Origin: Bradyrhizobium quebecense
GTDB lineage: Bacteria; Pseudomonadota; Alphaproteobacteria; Rhizobiales; Xanthobacteraceae
Assembly (NCBI RefSeq): GCF_013373795.3
Contig: NZ_CP088022.1
Span: forward strand, 1,612,001 to 1,676,000
Length of the DNA stretch: 64,000 nucleotides
Reading direction: 5' to 3'
The stretch's first letter is position 1; each line of letters starts with the position of its first letter. Below the pieces are notes generated by a model, which worked only from the letters and a program-made list of their open reading frames with translations, ran no database searches and had not been told where the DNA came from. Shown one piece after another: positions 1-11,800 of the stretch. A program made the translations under genes and the position numbers.

Positions 1-73
1 ACGAACTCCGCGCAAGCGCGGAGCGCTTGTCGCGAGGGAAGGCCGCTTCTCGGTTTTCCGGATCAGGCTTTGA

Positions 74-448
74 TCAGTGCGCGATGGCGCAGGCCACCTG
101 GTGGTGCTTGCCGAAGTTGAGGAGCGCGTTTTCGCGGAAGCCGTCCAGCCAGATGCCGTGACCGGCATAGCGATATCCGACTCCCATCGGCACCAGCCGC
201 ACATGCACGCCGCCGGAATGACCGGTCAGCAGCGAGGCGGTGACCACTTCGCCCTCGACCGACACGGCGCGCGGGCACAGCGGATACTGATGGCCATTCT
301 CGCAGGTGAAGACGATCTCGGTGCAGGTGCCGGCCGGTGCTTTCGTAATCAGGCCGAGGTCCGCGGCCGCCGCCGGCCGGGAAGCGCCTGATAGCGTTGC
401 GCCCAAGGCCAACATGCCCGCGACCATGTAGCAAATCCGAATACGCAT
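74..448 (-). CDS. Small exported protein of unknown function
   Basis: A 124-residue protein with an N-terminal signal peptide: a basic start, a hydrophobic stretch, then Ala-rich residues ending near AAAADLG at about residue 30. The mature part has a CTEIVFTCENG stretch and a third Cys in YPLCPRA, so disulfides in the periplasm are plausible. I do not recognise the family. The start at 448 is chosen over a longer frame because GAGGGGG lies just upstream of it and the signal peptide begins there. It stands alone, divergent from the gene at 779. Function cannot be assigned. Confidence 0.6.
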   Translation of the reverse strand: MRIRICYMVAGMLALGATLSGASRPAAAADLGLITKAPAGTCTEIVFTCENGHQYPLCPRAVSVEGEVVTASLLTGHSGGVHVRLVPMGVGYRYAGHGIWLDGFRENALLNFGKHHQVACAIAH

Positions 449-778
449 CAGTGCCCCCTCGTCCAGCGATAGGCTAAGTAATTGAGCAAAATATCTCGCG
501 CTAAATGAGCAAAAAAAACCTCCAAGGTCAAACCGCTCCACCCGGTGCAGCACGGCGGATTGGGTCAATCACCTTGGGGATTGAGCGTTAAGTGTTGCAA
601 GTTTGCTGCAGTGGAACGGAATTAAGTCGAAGACTGTCCGGCTGCGACAACGTGCCTTTACTGGCCACAATTGGCCTGCAAGTGGTGAGGGGTAATTGAG
701 TCGCTTCGCAGCGACTGCTTCAAGCGCCTGGCCGGATCGCATCGCGAACGGGTTTCGGGGCGAACATCGGGGGTGGGA
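449..778. other. Intergenic region between divergent genes
   Basis: 330 bases between two divergently transcribed small exported-protein genes. The part near 475-545 is AT-rich relative to its surroundings and probably carries a minus-strand promoter; the part ending at 778 carries the GGGGGTGG ribosome binding site of the next gene. I see no RNA gene, repeat or further ORF with coding character. Confidence 0.4.
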
Positions 779-1327
779 ATGAACTTCCGTGGTGCCATTG
801 CAGGTTCGCTACTGACCTTGACGATCGTCCCTGCGGCTCACGCGCAGACGCCATCTCCTCAACCGGTGAACGGCCGGGCAGCGGCGGCTCAGCCCGCTCA
901 AGGCGATCAATCGTTCTCCGGCCCGAGCTTTCGCAAGGGCTTATGGCGCTTCATCCGGACGCTCGACGTCGTCAAAAGCGCGAACAAGAATTTCAAGTAC
1001 CGAGTGGTCAACGCGGAAACGACGCGCTGCGTCGACCCGACCTTCGCCATGAAGGCTACCTTCTCACCAGAACCGGTCGGAAGCTGCGTCTCGGACAAGC
1101 CTGAAAAGGTCGGCAATCAGTACACCTTCGGGCACCGGTGCGATTACATGGGCGCGGTCAGCACCGTGATCACGGTGCGCAGCGACGAGGCCTATACCGA
1201 GCTGAACGAGGTCAGCACCGGCGAGCATCCCAGGACCGACACGGTGGTCGCGACGCGGATCGGCGACTGCGACGATGGCGGCGTTGCCAACACCGCGAAA
1301 TCCGCTGCGGCGCGTTTGCAGCAATAG
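779..1327 (+). CDS. Exported protein, DUF3617-like, first of a tandem pair
   Basis: A 182-residue secreted protein with a signal peptide ending near AAHAQ (about residue 23) and an Ala/Gln/Pro-rich linker. The mature domain begins at FSGPSFRKGLWRF and carries Cys residues in TRCVDPT, GSCVSD, HRCDYMG and GDCDD. The small all-beta, Cys-containing pattern with a GxWxF opening resembles the DUF3617 family; this is a judgement from motifs. The ATG at 779 follows GGGGGTGGGA directly and is preferred over the in-frame GTG at 773. The gene 290 bases downstream encodes a clear paralogue with the same Cys positions, so the pair arose by tandem duplication. Confidence 0.65.
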   Translation: MNFRGAIAGSLLTLTIVPAAHAQTPSPQPVNGRAAAAQPAQGDQSFSGPSFRKGLWRFIRTLDVVKSANKNFKYRVVNAETTRCVDPTFAMKATFSPEPVGSCVSDKPEKVGNQYTFGHRCDYMGAVSTVITVRSDEAYTELNEVSTGEHPRTDTVVATRIGDCDDGGVANTAKSAAARLQQ

Positions 1328-1616
1328 CCCTTGATCAGCCAAGGCAGCTTGCCAGCATCAGGCTCCTCGGAGGCTGGGGCTTGGGCCCGGTTCGCGACGG
1401 GCTCCGGGGCCGGACCGTATTTTTCCGGAGAGGGTTTTCCGCAGCCGGCCTTGATCGTGCTTCACGCCGGGTCGAGTCTTGACTGCGGAGAACTCCAGCC
1501 AAAAGGGCGAGTGTTTACTCGACCTTAACGTGAAGTGTTCTGGAATGAAGTGAGGTGGGGCGTGCTTCAAGTGAAGTCACGCGATGCGCATCGTGCAGCC
1601 GATAAGGATTCAACGA

Positions 1617-2174
1617 ATGACTTCGCGTGAGGGCTTCGGGCAGTCGAAGGTCTTCGCATGCACGCTTGGCGTCGTGGCCGCCCTTGCCGTGTCCTTGCTC
1701 GCTTCCCGCGGCGCGGCGGCTGAGGAGAGCTTCAGCGGGCCGACCTTCCGAAAGGGGATGTGGCGATTCACGCGGACGCTGGAAATGGTCTCGCCCTCGA
1801 ACGTCCGGCAAAAGCTGCTCGAGCGCGAAATGACGCGCTGCGTCGACCCGACGCAGGCGATGAAGGCGACGTTTTCATCGCCATCGATCGGAAATTGCCA
1901 TTCTTCAAGGCCGGAGAAGATCAGCAACAGGTACGTCTTCTCTAACCGGTGCGACTACATGGGGCCGGTCAGCACCGTCATCACAGTGCTGAGCGACGAG
2001 GCCTATACCGAGGTCAACGAAGTCCACGGTCAGGCGCCGCGGATGGACCGGGTGGTCGCCCGCCGGATCAGCGATTGCCGGGAGGACAGGGCACAGCTTG
2101 GCCAGCCGGCCGCCGCGCCGAGCGAGGTCTCGCACGATGTCGAGCAGGAAACGGCCGACGGCGAGCCGCTATAG
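1617..2174 (+). CDS. Exported protein, DUF3617-like, second of a tandem pair
   Basis: A 185-residue paralogue of the preceding gene. After a signal peptide (hydrophobic core, then RGAAAEE) the mature domain aligns from FSGPTFRKGMWRF through TRCVDPTQAMKATF, NRCDYMGPVSTVITV and SDEAYTEVNEV. The same Cys pattern is retained, while the C-terminal tail (Glu/Pro-rich) differs. The ATG at 1617 is preferred to one at 1584 because AAGGA precedes it and the signal peptide starts there. The Cys residues suggest periplasmic disulfides. No enzymatic motif is visible. Confidence 0.65.
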   Translation: MTSREGFGQSKVFACTLGVVAALAVSLLASRGAAAEESFSGPTFRKGMWRFTRTLEMVSPSNVRQKLLEREMTRCVDPTQAMKATFSSPSIGNCHSSRPEKISNRYVFSNRCDYMGPVSTVITVLSDEAYTEVNEVHGQAPRMDRVVARRISDCREDRAQLGQPAAAPSEVSHDVEQETADGEPL

Positions 2175-2201
2175 GGCGGTGCTCGGGCCTGCAGCGGGCC
2201 G

Positions 2202-2645
2202 TCAGATCTTTTGCTGGTTACCCGGCCCACTCACCTTGACGGTGATCTTCTGAATCTCGGTGCGGCCGCCCTGATACTTGACCTCGAGGGTCAAGGCGTC
2301 GTCGCCGAGGAATTCGGGCGGCGCCTTGTAGAAGGCGACATAGGCGGGCACCTCGAGCGCCAGGCAGGCCTTGTAATTGGTGGCCTTGGCCTTCGCTGAC
2401 TTCACCACGACCTTCCCGGCGGTGGGTGGGCTGACCAGCCGGATGGTTGGCAGCGGTCCCGACGTGCAGTCAGGCAGCACGTTGAGGTAGAGGCCGATCT
2501 GGGTGTCCCGGTTGGCCAGGGCCTGAACCTGGCGCTCGACCGTGGTCTCGCGCGGGACGGGTGGTTGCGGGGCTTGCGCGGCCACTGCGCCGAAGGAGTC
2601 CCAAATCAAGACGGCGGCACAAGCCAGAAGAAGAATCACCCGCAT
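2202..2645 (-). CDS. Small exported protein of unknown function
   Basis: A 147-residue protein with a cleavable signal peptide (MRVILLLACAAVLIWDSF, then VAAQAP). The mature region looks beta-rich: SPPTAGKVVV, CLALEVPAYVAFYKAP and ALTLEVKYQGG suggest one Ig-like sandwich, with two Cys that could pair. The start at 2645 has GGAGCG upstream and begins the signal peptide; the longer upstream extension is not supported. It converges with the DUF3617-like pair and is divergent from the giant adhesin, with which it shares an upstream region. A link to adhesin export is possible only from position. Confidence 0.55.
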   Translation of the reverse strand: MRVILLLACAAVLIWDSFGAVAAQAPQPPVPRETTVERQVQALANRDTQIGLYLNVLPDCTSGPLPTIRLVSPPTAGKVVVKSAKAKATNYKACLALEVPAYVAFYKAPPEFLGDDALTLEVKYQGGRTEIQKITVKVSGPGNQQKI

Positions 2646-2879
2646 CGAGCGCTCCAAATAGCCGGCGAGAACGAACTGGGCCGGGCAAATACTGCCTTTC
2701 GACCAAGTCAAACGGGCTAAGCCGTTGTTCTTGCAGCTTCGACCTGTCCGATCTTTACCACACTCGCAGGGAAAGCATTGATTAACCAAATACATTTCTT
2801 GACCGGGGGAGGGTTAACAATAGCCTAAAACTAAATTTTTCTACAACTTTTCCTCTAATCGCATTTTGCGGAGTTGATA
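2646..2879. promoter_or_regulatory. Upstream region of the giant adhesin
   Basis: This 234-base region lies between divergent genes. Its final 110 bases are strikingly AT-rich for this genome (TTGATTAACC, AATAGCCTAAAACT, AAATTTTTCTACAAC), which fits a promoter and regulated leader for the adhesin. The ribosome binding site GCGGAG lies at 2868-2873, before the ATG at 2880. No consensus operator could be recognised. Confidence 0.4.
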
Positions 2880-5800
2880 ATGCAGGGTTCGTTTCAGGTC
2901 GCTCAGGCTACCGGCACCGGCAATTCCACCAATTCGGCTCCCGTACGAATTTACAAGCTGACGAAGCCACTGACCGATCAGGCAGTGGTCGTCAATCTTG
3001 GATACGACCAGAAAGCGAAGGTCGACTTTTCGTCGATCGCAAATGAAAAGATCACGCTGGTTCATATCGGCGAAAAGCTGATCATCCTGTTCGACAACCA
3101 GTCGACCGTCACGGTTGAGCCGTTCTTCGACTCCCGCGCGGATGGGCAGAACAACGTCACAATCGAGATGGCGCCCGGTCGCGACGTTTCGGTGCAAGAG
3201 TTTGCAAGCCTGTTTCCGATCAGCACGGACTCCTCCGTGTTGCCCGCAGCCGACAATGGCGGCAACTCGAACGGCAACGCGCAGGCGAGCGGTGCGAACT
3301 TCAGTCCGTTCGCGGTTGATCCGCTGGATCCTGTGCCCACAAATCCGTTGGCGCCGCAGGAAGAGATACCGCCTCTGCCGCCGGGAGAGCAGCCGCCCGG
3401 CTTTGTGCTCAACGGGATCGCTCCGCCTCCGACCATTTCCGGCGGTCTCGTACCGCAACTGATCGTCGACGAGAGCTTCCTGACCGCTGCGACCAACGGC
3501 GGCGTTGCCGGTTCGGGACAGGGGCCCGCCGGGACAACGGTCGCGTCGGTGCAGGTGTCGTTTAACGTCATTGTGCCGGGCGGCCAGCAATCGCTGACCT
3601 ATGCGCTGTCCATTAGTTCACCGCATGCCGACTCCGGTCTGATCGATTCCGGGACCGGTCAGCACGTGCTGCTGACGGTCAACGCAGCCGGCGTCGTCGA
3701 AGGACGCACGGCCATCGGTGGCGATCTCGTCTTCACAGTGGCAGTTGATGCCACGGGTCACGTGACGCTGACGGATCTGCGCGCGGTTCACGAGGGAACG
3801 CCCGGCGACTTCAATGAAGGCATTACACTGGCGTCCGGCCTGGTCACGCTGACCGCGACGGTGACAGACAATTTCGGCCAGTCCGCAACCGCGACTGCCG
3901 ATGTCGGTTCGCATCTGACGATCCTGGACGACGGCCCGGTCAGCCCGACGGTGACCGTATCCGGAGTTGAGCCGGTCGCGCTGACCTTTGACGGTGGCCT
4001 GGCCGGCGGCAACTTCGTCGGCGCGCAGACGGCCGGGGATACCAACCCGTCGCCGACGGTTGCATCGGTGAGCTTCGCCGGGGCGTTCACCTTCGGCAAT
4101 TTGAACGTTGCCGGTGCCGACGGCGGCGCGACCACGATCAACTACACGCTGGGCTTCCACACCGGCGTGACGGACGGCAGCGCCAGCGGGCTGACCCACG
4201 CGGGCAGCGCGATCTTCCTGTACGATGTCGGCGGTGTGATCACCGGCTCGACCTCGGCCACCGCAGGCGGCATCAACGCCGGCAATACCGTGTTCACGCT
4301 GAGCGTTGGTCTCACCACCGGCGTCGTGACGCTGACGCAGCTTGAGTCGATCGACCACTCGCAGACCGATACCTACAACGGCTCCTACATCAACGACGTC
4401 AAGCAGCTCGCTGCGAACCTGATCGACCTGAAGGCAAGCGCGATCACCACTGACCGCGATGGTGATTCGTCCCCAACGATCTCGGCGCTGCTGGATATGG
4501 GTGGCAACGTCCGGTTCGGCGACGACGGCCCGCAGACCCCGACGGTGACGGTGTCGGGGGCGAAGACGGGAGAACTGCTTACGTTTGACGGCGGTCTGGC
4601 CGGCGGCAATTTCACCGGCACCCAGGATATCCACGACACCAATGCGTCGGCGACGATCGCGACCGAGGACTTCTCCGGCGCGTTCACGATCGGCAATACC
4701 AACCTGTACGGCGCCGACGGCGCCGGCGCGACCACGATCAACTATACGGTCGGCCTGCACGCCGGCGTCGCCGACGGCAGCGCGAGCGGCCTGACCCATG
4801 CCGGCAGCACGATCTTCCTGTACGACGTCGGCGGTGTCATCACCGGCTCGACCTCGGCCACCGCAGGCGGCATCAACGCCGGCAATACGGTGTTCACGCT
4901 GAGCGTCGGCCTCACCACCGGCATCGTGACGCTGACCCAGCTGGAGTCGATCGACCACTCGCAGACCGATACCTACAACGGCTCCTACATCAACGACGTC
5001 CAGCAGATCGCGGCGAACCTCGTCGACCTGACGGCGAGCGGGTTCGTCACCGACAGCGAAGGCGACAAGACGGTCACGGCTTCGGCGTCGGTCGATGTCG
5101 GCCACCAGATCCAGTTCGGTGACGATGGCCCGCAGACCCCGACGGTGACGCTGGCGGCGTTCACGGCACCCGTGCTGCTGACGTTCGACGGCGGTCTGGC
5201 CGGCGGCAACTTCGTGGGCACCCAGGATATCCACGACACCAATGCATCGGCGACGATCGCAACCGAGGACTTCTCCGGTGCGTTCACGATCGGTAACACC
5301 AACCTTTATGGTGCCGACGGTCCCGGTGCGACCACGATCAACTACACGGTCGGCCTGCACGCCGGCGTCGCCGACGGCAGCGCCAGCGGGCTGACCCACG
5401 CCGGCAGTGCGATCTTCCTGTACGACGTCGGCGGTGTGATCACCGGCTCGACCTCGGCCACCGCAGGCGGCATCAACGCCGGCAATACGGTGTTCACGCT
5501 GAGCGTGGGTCTCACCACCGGCATCGTGACGCTGACCCAGCTGGAGTCGATCGACCACTCGCAGACCGATACCTACAACGGCTCCTACATCAACGACGTC
5601 CAGCAGATCGCGGCGAACCTCGTCGACCTGACGGCGAGCGCGTTCGTCACCGACAGCGAAGGCGACAAGACGGTCACGGCTTCGGCGTCGGTCGATGTCG
5701 GCCACCAGATCCAGTTCGGTGACGATGGCCCGCAGACCCCGACGGTGACGCTGGCGGCCTTCACGGCGCCGGTACTGCTGACGTTTGATGGCGGCTTGCC

Positions 5801-8800
5801 CGGCGGCAACTTCACCGGCACGCAGGATATCCACGACACCAATGCGTCGGCGACGATCGCGACCGAGGACTTCTCCGGCGCGTTCACGATCGGCAATACC
5901 AACCTGTACGGCGCCGACGGCGCCGGCGCGACCACGATCAACTATACGGTCGGCCTGCACGCCGGCGTCGCCGACGGCAGCGCGAGCGGCCTGACCCATG
6001 CCGGCAGCACGATCTTCCTGTACGACGTCGGCGGTGTGATTACCGGTTCGACCTCGGCTACCGCGGGCGGCATCAACGCCGGCAATACGGTGTTCACGCT
6101 GAGCGTGGGCCTCACCACCGGCATCGTGACGCTGACGCAGCTGGAGTCGATCGACCATACGCAGACCGACACCTACAACGGCTCCTACATCAACGACATC
6201 CAGCAGATCGCGTCGAACCTCGTCGACCTGACGGCGAGCGCGTTCACCACCGACAGCGAGGGCGACAAGACCGTCACGGCCTCGGCGTCGGTCGACGTCG
6301 GCCACCAGATCGAGTTCGGTGACGACGGTCCGCAGACCCCGACGGTGACGCTGGCGGCCTTCACGGCGCCGGTGCTGTTGACCTTCGACGGCGGTCTCGC
6401 CGGCGGCAACTTCACCGGCACGCAGGATATCCACGACACCAATGCATCGGCGACGATCGCGACCGAGGACTTCTCCGGTGCGTTCACCATCGGCAACACC
6501 AATCTCTATGGTGCCGACGGTCCCGGCGCGACCACGATCAACTATACGGTCGGCCTGCACGCCGGCGTCGCCGACGGCAGCGCGAGCGGCCTGACCCATG
6601 CCGGCAGCACGATCTTCCTGTACGACGTCGGCGGTGTGATTACCGGTTCGACCTCGGCTACCGCGGGCGGCATCAACGCCGGCAATACGGTGTTCACGCT
6701 GAGCGTGGGCCTCACCACCGGCATCGTGACGCTGACGCAGCTGGAGTCGATCGACCATACGCAGACCGACACCTACAACGGCTCCTACATCAACGACATC
6801 CAGCAGATCGCGTCGAACCTCGTCGACCTGACGGCGAGCGCGTTCACCACCGACAGCGAGGGCGACAAGACCGTCACGGCCTCGGCGTCGGTCGACGTCG
6901 GCCACCAGATCGAGTTCGGTGACGACGGTCCGCAGACCCCGACGGTGACGCTGGCGGCCTTCACGGCGCCGGTGCTGTTGACCTTCGACGGCGGTCTCGC
7001 CGGCGGCAACTTCACCGGCACGCAGGATATCCACGACACCAATGCATCGGCGACGATCGCGACCGAGGACTTCTCCGGTGCGTTCACCATCGGCAACACC
7101 AATCTCTATGGTGCCGACGGTCCCGGCGCGACCACGATCAACTATACGGTCGGCCTGCACGCCGGCGTCGCCGACGGCAGCGCGAGCGGCCTGACCCATG
7201 CCGGCAGCACGATCTTCCTGTACGACGTCGGCGGTGTGATCACCGGCTCGACCTCGGCCACCGCAGGCGGCATCAACGCCGGCAATACGGTGTTCACGCT
7301 GAGCGTCGGCCTCACCACCGGCATCGTGACGCTGACGCAGCTGGAGTCGATCGACCACTCGCAGACCGATACCTACAACGGCTCCTACATCAACGACGTC
7401 CAGCAGATCGCGGCGAACCTAGTCGACCTGACGGCGAGCGGGTTCGTCACCGACAGCGAAGGCGACAAGACGGTCACGGCCTCGGCGTCGGTCGATGTCG
7501 GCCACCAGATCCAGTTCGGTGACGACGGTCCGCAGACCCCGACGGTGACGCTGGCGGCGTTCACGGCACCCGTGCTGCTGACGTTCGACGGCGGTCTGGC
7601 CGGCGGCAACTTCGTGGGCACCCAGGATATCCACGACACCAATGCATCGGCGACGATCGCAACCGAGGACTTCTCCGGTGCGTTCACCATCGGCAACACC
7701 AATCTCTATGGTGCCGACGGTCCCGGTGCGACCACGATCAACTACACGGTCGGCCTGCACGCCGGCGTCGCCGACGGCAGCGCCAGCGGGCTGACCCACG
7801 CCGGCAGTGCGATCTTCCTGTACGACGTCGGCGGTGTGATCACCGGCTCGACCTCGGCCACCGCAGGCGGCATCAACGCCGGCAATACGGTGTTCACGCT
7901 GAGCGTGGGTCTCACCACCGGCATCGTGACGCTGACGCAGCTGGAGTCGATCGACCATACGCAGACCGACACCTACAACGGCTCCTACATCAACGACGTC
8001 CAGCAGATCGCGGCGAACCTCGTCGACCTGACGGCGAGCGCGTTCGTCACCGACAGCGAAGGCGACAAGACGGTCACGGCTTCGGCGTCGGTCGATGTCG
8101 GCCACCAGATCCAGTTCGGTGACGATGGCCCGCAGACCCCGACGGTGACGCTGGCGGCCTTCACGGCGCCGGTACTGCTGACGTTTGATGGCGGCTTGCC
8201 CGGCGGCAACTTCACCGGCACGCAGGATATCCACGACACCAATGCGTCGGCGACGATCGCGACCGAGGACTTCTCCGGCGCGTTCACGATCGGCAATACC
8301 AACCTGTACGGCGCCGACGGCGCCGGCGCGACCACGATCAACTATACGGTCGGCCTGCACGCCGGCGTCGCCGACGGCAGCGCGAGCGGCCTGACCCATG
8401 CCGGCAGCACGATCTTCCTGTACGACGTCGGCGGTGTGATTACCGGTTCGACCTCGGCTACCGCGGGCGGCATCAATGCCGGCAATACGGTGTTCACGCT
8501 GAGCGTCGGCCTCACCACCGGCATCGTGACGCTGACCCAGCTGGAGTCGATCGACCACTCGCAGACCGATACCTACAACGGCTCCTACATCAACGATATC
8601 AAGCAGCTGGCTGCGAACCTCGTCGACCTGACGGCGAGCGCGTTCACCACCGACAGCGAAGGCGACAAGACGGTCACGGTCTCGGCGTCGGTCGATGTCG
8701 GCCACCAGATCCAGTTCGGTGATGACGGCCCGCAGGCGCCGACAGCGTCGCTGGCGGCGTTCAACGCACCGGTGCTGCTGACGTTCGACGGCGGCCTGGC

Positions 8801-11800
8801 CGGCGGCAACTTCGTGGGCACGCAGGATATCCACGATACCAATGCGTCGGCGACGATCGCGACCGAGGACTTCTCCGGTGCGTTCACGATCGGCAACACC
8901 AGCCTGTACGGTGCGGATGGTGCTGGATCCACGACCATCAGTTACACGCTCGGCTTGCACACCGGCGTCGCCGACGGCAGCGCCAGCGGCCTGACCCATG
9001 CCGGCAGCACCATCTTCCTGTACGATGTCGGCGGTGTGATCACCGGTTCGACCTCGGCGACTGCGGGCGGCATCAACGCCGGCAACACGGTGTTCACGCT
9101 GAGCGTGGGCCTCACCACCGGCATCGTGACGCTGACCCAGCTCGAGTCGATCGACCACTCGCAGACCGATACCTACAACGGCTCCTACATCAACGACGTC
9201 AAGCAGCTTGCGGCCAACTTGATCGACCTGACGGCGAGCGGGTTCGTCACCGACAGCGAGGGCGACAAGTCGGTCACGGCCACGGCCTCGGTCGATGTCG
9301 GCCACCAGATCGAGTTCGGTGACGATGGCCCGCAGACCCCGACGGTGACGCTGGCGGCGTTCACGGCACCCGTGCTGCTGACGTTCGACGGCGGCCTGGC
9401 CGGCGGCAATTTCGTCGGCACCCAGGATATCCACGACACCAACCCGTCGGCGACGATCGCGACCGAGAACTTCTCCGGTGCGTTCACCTTCGGCAATACC
9501 AACCTGTACGGCGCCGACGGTGCCGGCGCGACCACGATCAACTACACGGTCGGTTTGCACACCGGCGTCGCCGACGGCAGCGCCAGCGGGCTGACCCATG
9601 CCGGCAGCACGATCTTCCTGTACGATGTCGGCGGTGTGATCACCGGCTCGACCTCGGCCACGGCAGGCGGCATCAACGCCGGCAATACGGTGTTCACGCT
9701 GAGCGTCGGCCTCACCACCGGCATCGTGACGCTGACCCAGCTGGAGTCGATCGACCACTCGCAGACCGACACCTACAACGGCTCCTACATCAGCGACATC
9801 CAGCAGATCACGGCGAACCTCGTCGACCTGACGGCAAGCGCGTTCACCACCGACAGCGAAGGCGACAAGACGGTCACGGCTTCGGCATCGGTCGATGTCG
9901 GCCACCAGATCGAGTTCGGCGACGACGGCCCGCAGACCCCGACGGTGACGCTGGCCGCGTTCACGGCACCGGTGCTGCTGACGTTTGATGGCGGCTTGCC
10001 CGGCGGCAACTTCGTGGGCACGCAGGATATCCACGACACCAACCCGTCGGCGACGATCGCGACCGAGGACTTCTCCGGCGCGTTCACCATCAGCAATACC
10101 AACCTGTACGGCGCCGATGGTGCCGGCGCGACCACGATCAACTACACGCTCGGCCTGCATGCCGGCGTGGCCAATGGCAGCGCCAGCGGCCTGACCCATG
10201 CGGGCAGCACGATCTTCCTGTATCTCGACAGCTTGACCGGCATCGTGACCGGTTCGACTTCGGCGACGCAGGGCGGCATTGCGGCGGGCAACACGGTATT
10301 CACGCTGAGCGTCGGTCTCACCACCGGCATCGTGACGCTGACCCAGCTCGAGTCGATCGACCATACGCAGACCGATACCTACAGCGGTTCGTACATCAAC
10401 GACATCAAGCAGCTTGCGGCCAACCTGATCGACCTGAAGGCAAGCGCCTTCACCACCGACAGCGAAGGCGACAAGACCGTCACGGTCTCGGCTTCGGTCG
10501 ATGTCGGCCACCAGATCCAGTTCGGTGACGACGGCCCGCAGACCCCGACGGTGACGCTGGCGGCGTTCACGGCACCGGTGCTGCTGACGTTCGACGGCGG
10601 CCTGGCCGGCGGCAACTTCACCGGCACCCAGGATATCCACGATACCAATGCGTCGGCGACGATCGCGACCGAGGACTTCTCGGGTGCGTTCACCATCGGC
10701 AATACCAATCTGTACGGCGCTGACGGCGCCGGCGCGACCACGATCAACTACACGCTCGGCCTGCACGCCGGCGTGGCCAATGGCAGCGCCAGCGGGCTGA
10801 CCCATGCGGGCAGCACGATCTTCCTGTATCTCGACGGCGTCACCGGTGTTGTGACCGGTTCGACCTCGGCCACGCAGGGCGGCATCAATGCCGGCAACAC
10901 GGTGTTCACGCTGAGCGTCGGCCTCACCACCGGCATCGTGACGCTGACGCAGCTCGAGTCGATCGATCATACGCAGACCGACACCTACAGCGGCTCGTAC
11001 ATCAACGACATCAAGCAGCTTGCGGCCAACTTGATCGACCTGAAGGCAAGCGCCTTCACCACCGACAGCGAGGGCGACAAGACGGTCACGGCTTCGGCCT
11101 CCGTCGATGTCGGTCACCAGATCCAGTTCGGTGACGACGGCCCGCAGACCCCGACGGTGACGCTGGCGGCGTTCACGGCACCGGTGCTGCTGACGTTCGA
11201 CGGTGGCCTGGCCGGCGGCAACTTCACCGGCACCCAGGATATCCACGACACCAACCCGTCGGCGACGATCGCGACCGAGAACTTCTCCGGTGCGTTCACC
11301 ATCGGCAATACCAACCTGTACGGCGCCGATGGCGCCGGCGCGACGACGATCAACTATACGCTCGGCCTGCACGCCGGCGTGGCCAATGGCAGCGCCAGCG
11401 GGCTGACCCATGCCGGCAGCACGATCTTCCTGTATCTTGACGGCGTCACCGGTGTTGTGACCGGTTCGACCTCGGCGACGCAGGTCGGCATCAACGCCGG
11501 CAATACCGTGTTCACGCTGAGCGTTGGTCTCACCACCGGCATCGTGACGCTGACGCAGCTCGAGTCGATCGACCATACGCAGACCGACACCTACAGCGGT
11601 TCGTACATCAACGACATCAAGCAGCTTGCGGCGAACCTGATCGATCTGAAGGCAAGCGCGTTCACCACCGACAGCGAGGGCGACAAGACCGTCACGGCTT
11701 CGGCTTCGGTGGACGTCGGCCACCAGATCCAGTTCGGTGACGACGGTCCGCAGACCCCGACGGTGACGCTCGCGGCCTTCACGGCGCCGGTGCTGCTGAC

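Noticed and set aside
6..23. Hairpin CTCCGCG/CGCGGAG near the window start
   Set aside because: Stem is good, but no U-tract follows and the upstream gene is outside the window, so a terminator cannot be supported.
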